Source: Massilia agri
GTDB lineage: Bacteria > Pseudomonadota > Gammaproteobacteria > Burkholderiales > Burkholderiaceae_D
Assembly: GCF_024753255.1 (NCBI RefSeq)
Contig: NZ_JANUHA010000002.1
Span: 124,001-188,000 of the forward strand
DNA length: 64,000 nucleotides
Direction of reading: 5' to 3'
Both the position numbers and the translations under genes were made by a program. Below, piece after piece: positions 58,825 to 64,000 of the stretch. The notes under the pieces were generated by a model, which saw nothing but the letters and a program-made list of their open reading frames with translations, did no database searches and had not been told where the DNA came from. The stretch's first letter is position 1. Each line of letters starts with the position of its first letter.

Positions 58825-58900
58825 TGGCAGGGGCGGAGGGAATCGAACCCGCGACCTTCGGTTTTGGAGACCGACGCTCTGCCAATTGAGCTACACCCCT
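58825..58900 (-). tRNA. trnW: tRNA-Trp (anticodon CCA)
   Basis: 76 nt. Acceptor AGGGGTG pairs CGCCCCT, the anticodon loop is CTCCAAA between TCGGT/ACCGA, the T-loop is GTTCGATTC, and the 3' CCA is encoded. It lies between tuf and secE, its usual position. Confidence 0.97.
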
Positions 58901-59000
58901 ACGAAAACTTCTCGCTGAATCCAGCATTATACATGGCGCGCGCGCGCCAGGCAATGCTGTTGGAGGGAAGCGTTGCTCCGCCTCCCTCTTGCATCACTTA

Positions 59001-60191
59001 TTAGGCGATGATCTTGGCAACCACGCCGGCGCCGACGGTACGGCCGCCTTCGCGGATTGCGAAGCGCAGACCTTCTTCCATCGCGATCGGAGCGATCAGC
59101 TTGACGGTGATCGACACGTTGTCGCCTGGCATGACCATTTCTTTGTCAGCCGGCAGCACGATCGAACCGGTCACGTCAGTCGTACGGAAGTAGAACTGCG
59201 GACGGTAGTTGTTGAAGAACGGGGTGTGACGGCCGCCTTCGTCTTTCGACAGGACGTACACTTCGCCGGTGAAGTCGGTGTGCGGCTTGATCGAGCCCGG
59301 CTTGGCCAGGACCTGGCCACGCTGGACGTCTTCGCGCTTGGTACCGCGCAGCAGCAGGCCGACGTTGTCGCCAGCTTGACCCTGGTCCAGCAGCTTGCGG
59401 AACATTTCCACGCCGGTGCAGGTGGTCTTGACGGTGTCGACGATACCGACGATTTCGATTTCTTCGCCGACCTTGATGATGCCGCGCTCGACACGACCGG
59501 TCACCACGGTACCGCGGCCCGAGATCGAGAACACGTCTTCCACCGGCATCAGGAAGGCGCCGTCAACGGCACGTTCCGGGGTCGGGATGTACGAATCCAG
59601 CGCGTCAGCCAGTTGCATGATCGCGTCTTCGCCCAGCGGACCAGCCTGGCCTTCCAGCGCCATACGTGCCGAACCCTTGATGATCGGCAGGTCGTCGCCC
59701 GGGAACTCGTACTTCGACAGCAGTTCGCGCACTTCCATTTCGACCAGTTCCAGCAGTTCTGCGTCGTCGACCAGGTCGCACTTGTTCAGGAACACGATGA
59801 TGTACGGAACGCCAACCTGACGCGCCAGCAGGATGTGCTCGCGGGTCTGCGGCATCGGGCCGTCAGCGGCCGAGCACACCAGGATCGCGCCGTCCATCTG
59901 CGCAGCACCGGTAATCATGTTCTTGATGTAGTCGGCGTGGCCTGGGCAGTCAACGTGGGCGTAGTGACGGTTTGCGGTTTCGTACTCGACGTGCGCGGTG
60001 TTGATGGTGATGCCGCGTGCTTTTTCCTCCGGAGCCGCGTCGATCTGGTCGTAGGCCTTGGCTTCGCCGCCGAACTTCTTCGACAGAACGGTTGCGATTG
60101 CAGCCGTCAGGGTGGTTTTGCCGTGGTCAACGTGACCGATGGTGCCGACGTTGACGTGCGGCTTGGTCCGTTCGAATTTTTCCTTTGCCAT
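59001..60191 (-). CDS. tuf: Elongation factor Tu
   Basis: 396 residues, full length. G-domain motifs are intact: GHVDHGKT (P-loop), [16 protein letters not shown] and the SA block (GSARMAL). The [13 protein letters not shown] effector loop is present. Domains II and III follow and end with VVAKIIA. GGAG is 6 bp before the ATG. It delivers aminoacyl-tRNA to the ribosome. It shares the transcript with three upstream tRNA genes and tRNA-Trp. Confidence 0.98.
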   Translation of the reverse strand: MAKEKFERTKPHVNVGTIGHVDHGKTTLTAAIATVLSKKFGGEAKAYDQIDAAPEEKARGITINTAHVEYETANRHYAHVDCPGHADYIKNMITGAAQMDGAILVCSAADGPMPQTREHILLARQVGVPYIIVFLNKCDLVDDAELLELVEMEVRELLSKYEFPGDDLPIIKGSARMALEGQAGPLGEDAIMQLADALDSYIPTPERAVDGAFLMPVEDVFSISGRGTVVTGRVERGIIKVGEEIEIVGIVDTVKTTCTGVEMFRKLLDQGQAGDNVGLLLRGTKREDVQRGQVLAKPGSIKPHTDFTGEVYVLSKDEGGRHTPFFNNYRPQFYFRTTDVTGSIVLPADKEMVMPGDNVSITVKLIAPIAMEEGLRFAIREGGRTVGAGVVAKIIA

Positions 60192-60277
60192 TTCAGACTC
60201 CTAAGATCTAACGATTTTTTTGAGAATTACCAGGCACACCTGACGGACGAGTACTACGCGACTGCCGTACAAAATTC

Positions 60278-60352
<75 letters not shown>

Positions 60353-60387
60353 TTATTTTTTGCGGCTAGAAAAGACACCGCACTAAC

Positions 60388-60461
60388 TGGAGCGGGTGAA
60401 GGGAATCGAACCCTCGTCGTAAGCTTGGAAGGCTTCTGCTCTACCATTGAGCTACACCCGC
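60388..60461 (-). tRNA. trnG: tRNA-Gly (anticodon TCC)
   Basis: 74 nt with encoded CCA. Acceptor GCGGGTG/CACCCGC, anticodon loop CTTCCAA, T-loop GTTCGATTC. Middle gene of the tRNA cluster. Confidence 0.96.
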
Positions 60462-60502
60462 GAGGTACAACTTTCTTCAATTCGCTTCACGACTCTTCTT
60501 TT

Positions 60503-60587
60503 TGGTGGTGGGGGCTGGATTCGAACCAGCGTACTCAGAGAGGGCAGATTTACAGTCTGCTGCCTTTAACCACTCGGCCACCCCACC
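60503..60587 (-). tRNA. trnY: tRNA-Tyr (anticodon GTA)
   Basis: 85 nt, class II with a long variable arm. Acceptor GGTGGGG/CCCCACC, anticodon loop CTGTAAA, encoded CCA. First gene of the tRNA-tuf transcript. Confidence 0.97.
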
Positions 60588-60601
60588 GCGAAGAACCGCA
60601 G

Positions 60602-60630
60602 AGTATGAAGCAAGCTCAACGTATTGTCAA
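60602..60630 (-). promoter_or_regulatory. Strong sigma-70 promoter of the tRNA-tuf-secE operon
   Basis: On the minus strand TTGACA, 17 bp, CATACT, followed by a GC-rich stretch (CTGCGG). The perfect -35 and the GC-rich discriminator are the pattern of growth-rate and stringent-response controlled stable RNA promoters. It lies about 15-45 bp upstream of tRNA-Tyr. The bases from here to the repeat at 60782 hold nothing else I can recognise. Confidence 0.8.
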
Positions 60631-60781
60631 CTATGTTTCGGCAGACTTTGTCCGCGTCGCATAGCAGCGTTGCTTCGGGGCGTGATTGTAACGGGCGGGA
60701 TGCAAAACCACAAGGGCGATTTTGTGGGAATTGCAGGGAATCGGGAAAAGCCCCGTTTCGGCGGGTTCGGACGTGGGTTTT

Positions 60782-60905
60782 GTAGGGCGGTCGGCTCCGC
60801 CGACCGCGCGTTCAACCAGCTCGAAAATGGACGATGTGCGTCAGTTCTACGTCGGTTTGAACGCGCGCACGGCGAAGCCGCCTTTCGTGGCCCGGTGCAC
60901 CCTAC
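60782..60905. repeat. Composite palindromic intergenic repeat, copy 2 (inverted relative to copy 1)
   Basis: Half-unit GTAGGGCGGTCGGC to GCGCGTTCAAC, then about 40 bp, then TTGAACGCGCGCACGGCGAA to GCACCCTAC. The right half carries an extra insert of about 14 bp. Its end overlaps the stop codon of the HDOD gene (60902). It is the same family as 29205-29311, in opposite order. Confidence 0.85.
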
Positions 60906-62440
60906 GTGGGGCCGAGGGCTGCGAGAACCTGCCCTTTGAGCGCCTTGATCAGCGCGGTCTCATCCGGCGGCACGCCCTCCGGCGCTTCCAGCGTCCGGTC
61001 CGCATAGAACAGCCCCAACTGCACCTTCCCCACCACCAGCGGCAGCACGATGAAGCTCTTCGCATCCGGCAGCAGCCGGCGGTGCCATTCCGGCAGCAGG
61101 TCGCGGATCTTGGTGCTCGACGCATCCGAGATCATCAGGTCGGCGTCGTTCTCCATCGCCAGGTGGAACAGGTCGCGGCTGGAGGCCATCGGGAAGGCGA
61201 AGCCGGCCTGGAGGCGGGCGCCCTCCTCGCCCAGGGCCAGGCGCGCGCGGAACTGGTTGCTGCGCACGTCCTTCAGGCAGACGGTGGCAAAACGGAAGCC
61301 CAGCGCGCTGTACAGGGTCTCGAGCACGGCCATCACCACGTCGTTGACCTTGCCGCCGGTGGCGCGCAGCTGGGTCACGTCCTGCACGCCGGCCAGCAGC
61401 AGTTCGCGGGCGTTCTTCGGCTTGCCGCTCGGGTGGGCGCCTTCCTGCTCCTCCTCGCCGGCGTCGAGCGTCGCCAGCAGCAGCACATTCGGCAGGCCGC
61501 TGCCCGCTTCCTTCGCTTCGCTGCGCGGCGCGGGCTGCATGTTCATGCTCTCCAGCAGGCCGCGCATGCCCTCCTGCACCGCGTTCATCAGGGCGTCCAT
61601 GCGCGCGCCGTCCAGGTCGAGCGCGTCGCCATAGCGGCCCAGCAGGGCCTTGGCCTCGGGCGAAGCCACCGGCTCGTGGGTCCGGGCCAGCAGGCGCGCC
61701 ACGTCCTGGCTGAAGGAAGCCACCTGACGCATCCATTCACCGCGGTTGGCGGCCACTCGCACCGCCGTGGGCGGCAGGCTGCTCTGGGCGCGCACGATCA
61801 TGTCGGGGATCTTCCACTCCTGCAGCACGGCCTGCGACAGTGCGTCGTAGCTGCAGCCGAGGATCATCTGTGAAGCCTGTCCCAGCGTATGCTTGCCGCC
61901 CGCCATCAGGGCGCCGATCTCGCGGTAGCGCTCGTGCGCGTGGCTGGCCACCAGCAGCGGGCCCAGGTTCTTGAACAGCGCGCAGATAGCCGCTTCCTCG
62001 GCGCCCTGGTAGAAGCTGTGGCGCGCCATCTCGCGACCCACCAGGCTGGCGCACAGGGCGGCTTCCAGCTCGACGCGCACGCTGCCGGCGTGTTCCGAAC
62101 TGTCGAGGGCATCGACCAGCAGCATGGCCAGCGCGGTGGCCTTGACGTTGTCGAATCCCAGCAGCGAGATCGCGCGCGAGATCGTCGTCACCGGCGCGCC
62201 GGAGGTGGTGCGGTACTGGATGGTGTTCGACAGGCGCAGGATGCGCTGGGTCAGGGCCGGGTCCGACACCACGTAATAGGCCAGGTCATGGGTGCCCTGG
62301 TCGTCGCTGGAGGCCATCTCGACCACGCGGGCGATCGAGGCGCCGAGGGCGAACATCTCTTCGTCGCCGCAGACCTTGTTCATCAGGGCCGCACGCACGC
62401 GGCGGGTCGCGCCTTCGGACGGCAAATGGGATTCGGACAT
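60902..62440 (-). CDS. HDOD domain signalling protein with C-terminal GAF-like domain
   Basis: A 512-residue cytoplasmic protein. The N-terminal HDOD domain (about 15-215) has VVSDPALTQRILRLSNTIQY and TTISRAISLLGFDNVKATAL, the usual helical signature without a full HD-GYP metal set. After a helical linker (about 215-340) comes a GAF-like domain (about 350-505, VMAVLETLYSALGFRFATVCL, KSFIVLPLVVGKVQLGLFYAD). Such proteins mediate signal output in motility, biofilm and c-di-GMP networks. It follows a REC-TPR gene by 11 bp on the same strand, forming an operon. Its stop codon lies inside the palindromic repeat. Confidence 0.85.
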   Translation of the reverse strand: MSESHLPSEGATRRVRAALMNKVCGDEEMFALGASIARVVEMASSDDQGTHDLAYYVVSDPALTQRILRLSNTIQYRTTSGAPVTTISRAISLLGFDNVKATALAMLLVDALDSSEHAGSVRVELEAALCASLVGREMARHSFYQGAEEAAICALFKNLGPLLVASHAHERYREIGALMAGGKHTLGQASQMILGCSYDALSQAVLQEWKIPDMIVRAQSSLPPTAVRVAANRGEWMRQVASFSQDVARLLARTHEPVASPEAKALLGRYGDALDLDGARMDALMNAVQEGMRGLLESMNMQPAPRSEAKEAGSGLPNVLLLATLDAGEEEQEGAHPSGKPKNARELLLAGVQDVTQLRATGGKVNDVVMAVLETLYSALGFRFATVCLKDVRSNQFRARLALGEEGARLQAGFAFPMASSRDLFHLAMENDADLMISDASSTKIRDLLPEWHRRLLPDAKSFIVLPLVVGKVQLGLFYADRTLEAPEGVPPDETALIKALKGQVLAALGPT

Positions 62441-62451
62441 CGTTTAAGCTT

Positions 62452-64000
62452 TCACACTGCCGCTTTTTGAACCGCGGCCGGCTTGCTCACCCGTCCCTGT
62501 CCGTTGCGTTCGTATTTCTTGAGGATCTGGTGGTGCAGCGCCGACAGCGCGCCCAGTTTCGGATTGCCCGGGTCGAGCTTGCGCACATTGCCGATCAGGC
62601 CGCTGATCTGCTGGCCGAGGCGGTCGTCCCAGCCGTCGTGCTCGAGGCAGCGCAGCACCGCGAGGGCGGCGTTGAAGGCGACCGAGGGGTTGTTCGGCAG
62701 CTTGGTGGCCGCTTCCAGCATCAGTTCGACGGCGCCCTGGTAGTCGCCATTCCTGGCGCGCGCGGCGCCGCCGTTGACCAGGTCGACCACGTGCTGGCGG
62801 CTTTCCTGCGCCAGCGTGCGTGCCAGGTCGGGGAAGCCCGCGCCTTCGAGCACGCCCATGGCGCGCGCCATGCCGGCGTCGCTCGAGGCATTGCGCATCA
62901 CCTCGCGCACGATCTCGGCGCCGCCCTCTTCCATATTGTTTTCCAGGCAGGTGCGCGCCAGCTCCAGCTTGAGGTCGGCGGACAGCGCCGGCGCATCCTT
63001 GCAGGCCTCCAGCGCGGTGTTGAGGGCGTCGTTCAGGCGCGTCTCGTTGCCGGTGAATTCATGCAGCAGGGCCGAGGAGATCGCGCTGCACAGCGTGGTG
63101 TTGGGACGTCCGCCCATCGAGCGGTCGAGGTCGCGGATCACCGAGGCGGCCGCCACCGGGTCGCCCTTCCTGACCAGGGTGCGCACCAGCTTCACGTGGT
63201 CTTCGGGGTCGCGGAATTCCGAATACTTGGCCTTGCTGACCACCTGCTTGAGGAATTTTTCGGCCGACTCGTTGTCGCCGGCTTCGAAAGCGGTCTCGCC
63301 CAGGGTGCGCAGGCGCCGCACCGCGTGCGGGGACACCGCCACCGCTTCCTGCAGCACCGCCTGCGACTGGGCCAGGTCGCCCACCGCCGCATGGGTGCGC
63401 GCCAGCCAGTCGTAGGCGTCGACGAAATTGCGGTTGGAGTCGACCAGCTCTTCCAGCATCTCCTGGGCTTCGCCGTACTGCTTGCGCAGGAACAGGGTCT
63501 TGGCCAGGCCCAGGCGCGCCCAGGCGATCGCCTTCACTTCGATCAGCTTGCGGTAGATCGGCTCGGCCTGCTCCGGCTCGCCCAGGAAGACGTGCAGCTC
63601 GGCGCGCAGGCGCAGGAAGTCGACCGCGTAGCGCGGATGCAGGCCTTCGCCCGCGATGCAGGCCTCGATCGCCTCGCGCTGGTCGCCCGCTTCCATCAGG
63701 GTGTAGACCGGCATGAAGGCGCTGCGCCGGTCGAGCGCGCGCGCGATGCGCTCGAGGAGGCGGTCGGCGGTGAAGGGTTTCAGGATGTAGTCGGTGGGCG
63801 CCAGCTCGGCGGCGCTGACCACCTTGCTGTGGTTGCCTTCGGCCGTGACCATGAAGAACATGGTCGACAGGGGCATCAGCTTGTGGTGGCGCACGTCTTC
63901 CAGCAGCTGCTGGCCGTCCTGGCCGCCCTCGAGGTCGTACTCGCACAGGATCATGTCGAAACTGCGCAGGCCCAGGTGCTTGACGGCCAGGTTGGACGAA
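62452..64000 (-). CDS. Response regulator receiver plus TPR repeat protein (truncated by the window edge)
   Basis: The frame is open to the last base, so the N-terminus is missing. The visible part starts inside a REC domain with AVKHLGLRSFDMILCEYDLEGG (phospho-acceptor Asp in CEYDLEG), then DVRHHK and switch Lys in DYILKPFTADRLLERI, then a long TPR-like helical region to the end (VDFLRLRAELHVFLGEPEQAEPIYRKL, LGLAKTLFLRKQYGEAQEMLEEL and further repeats). At least 515 residues are visible. It lies upstream of the HDOD-GAF gene, so the two may act in one pathway. Confidence 0.85.
   Translation of the reverse strand, partial: SSNLAVKHLGLRSFDMILCEYDLEGGQDGQQLLEDVRHHKLMPLSTMFFMVTAEGNHSKVVSAAELAPTDYILKPFTADRLLERIARALDRRSAFMPVYTLMEAGDQREAIEACIAGEGLHPRYAVDFLRLRAELHVFLGEPEQAEPIYRKLIEVKAIAWARLGLAKTLFLRKQYGEAQEMLEELVDSNRNFVDAYDWLARTHAAVGDLAQSQAVLQEAVAVSPHAVRRLRTLGETAFEAGDNESAEKFLKQVVSKAKYSEFRDPEDHVKLVRTLVRKGDPVAAASVIRDLDRSMGGRPNTTLCSAISSALLHEFTGNETRLNDALNTALEACKDAPALSADLKLELARTCLENNMEEGGAEIVREVMRNASSDAGMARAMGVLEGAGFPDLARTLAQESRQHVVDLVNGGAARARNGDYQGAVELMLEAATKLPNNPSVAFNAALAVLRCLEHDGWDDRLGQQISGLIGNVRKLDPGNPKLGALSALHHQILKKYERNGQGRVSKPAAVQKAAV

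Overview
This is a high-GC (about two-thirds G+C by eye) chromosomal window from a betaproteobacterium, most likely Massilia or a close relative in the Oxalobacteraceae. Three things point there: the order tRNA-Tyr, tRNA-Gly, tRNA-Thr, tuf, tRNA-Trp, secE, nusG, rplKAJL, rpoBC; two PEP-CTERM (exosortase-sorted) proteins; and palindromic intergenic repeats with GTAGGG ends and a VIPAQAGIQ-type repeat. The genus is inferred, not proven.

Layout. 93-9013: a Tsx-like outer-membrane channel translationally coupled to a giant cyclic beta-glucan synthase-like protein whose glycosyltransferase and phosphorylase motifs look eroded. 9207-11776: a NifS-like cysteine desulfurase fused to a rhodanese, divergent from an Lrp/AsnC regulator. 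11857-19139: an orphan amino-acid binding protein, a DUF885 hydrolase, an unknown protein, an alpha/beta hydrolase with a SnoaL-like partner, a PEP-CTERM protein behind a perfect sigma-54 promoter, and a VOC protein. 19253-24123: a response regulator, binding protein and histidine kinase operon that ends in an M14 carboxypeptidase. 24432-29204: a TonB-like protein and two M28-type proteins, the first with a damaged metal site. 29324-39398: a CoA-transferase, bestrophin and MarR regulator, a PEP-CTERM protein, SodC, a LuxR regulator, a hybrid kinase, a small six-cysteine exported protein, a PhyH-like oxygenase and a small membrane protein.

39412-46400 is an accessory type VI secretion (T6SS) cargo module: PAAR, VgrG, a polymorphic effector and two tandem paralogous putative immunity genes. 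It sits directly downstream of rpoC. Its far side carries a frameshifted 590-bp copy of the rpoC 3' end in direct orientation. The effector C-terminus carries the active-site pattern of ADP-ribosyl cyclase/NAD glycohydrolases (CD38 fold), so NAD depletion of rivals is the likely activity. The immunity genes are visibly AT-richer than their surroundings.

46412-60630 is the transcription/translation core, all on the minus strand from a strong sigma-70 promoter upstream of tRNA-Tyr. 60902-64000 holds an HDOD-GAF signalling protein and an edge-truncated REC-TPR protein.

Most interesting items: the CD38-like T6SS effector with duplicated immunity genes, the rpoC-fragment-flanked island, the eroded glucan synthase that keeps its transglycosylase motifs, and the perfect sigma-54 promoter on a PEP-CTERM gene. 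No CRISPR array, insertion sequence, integrase or rRNA gene was seen.
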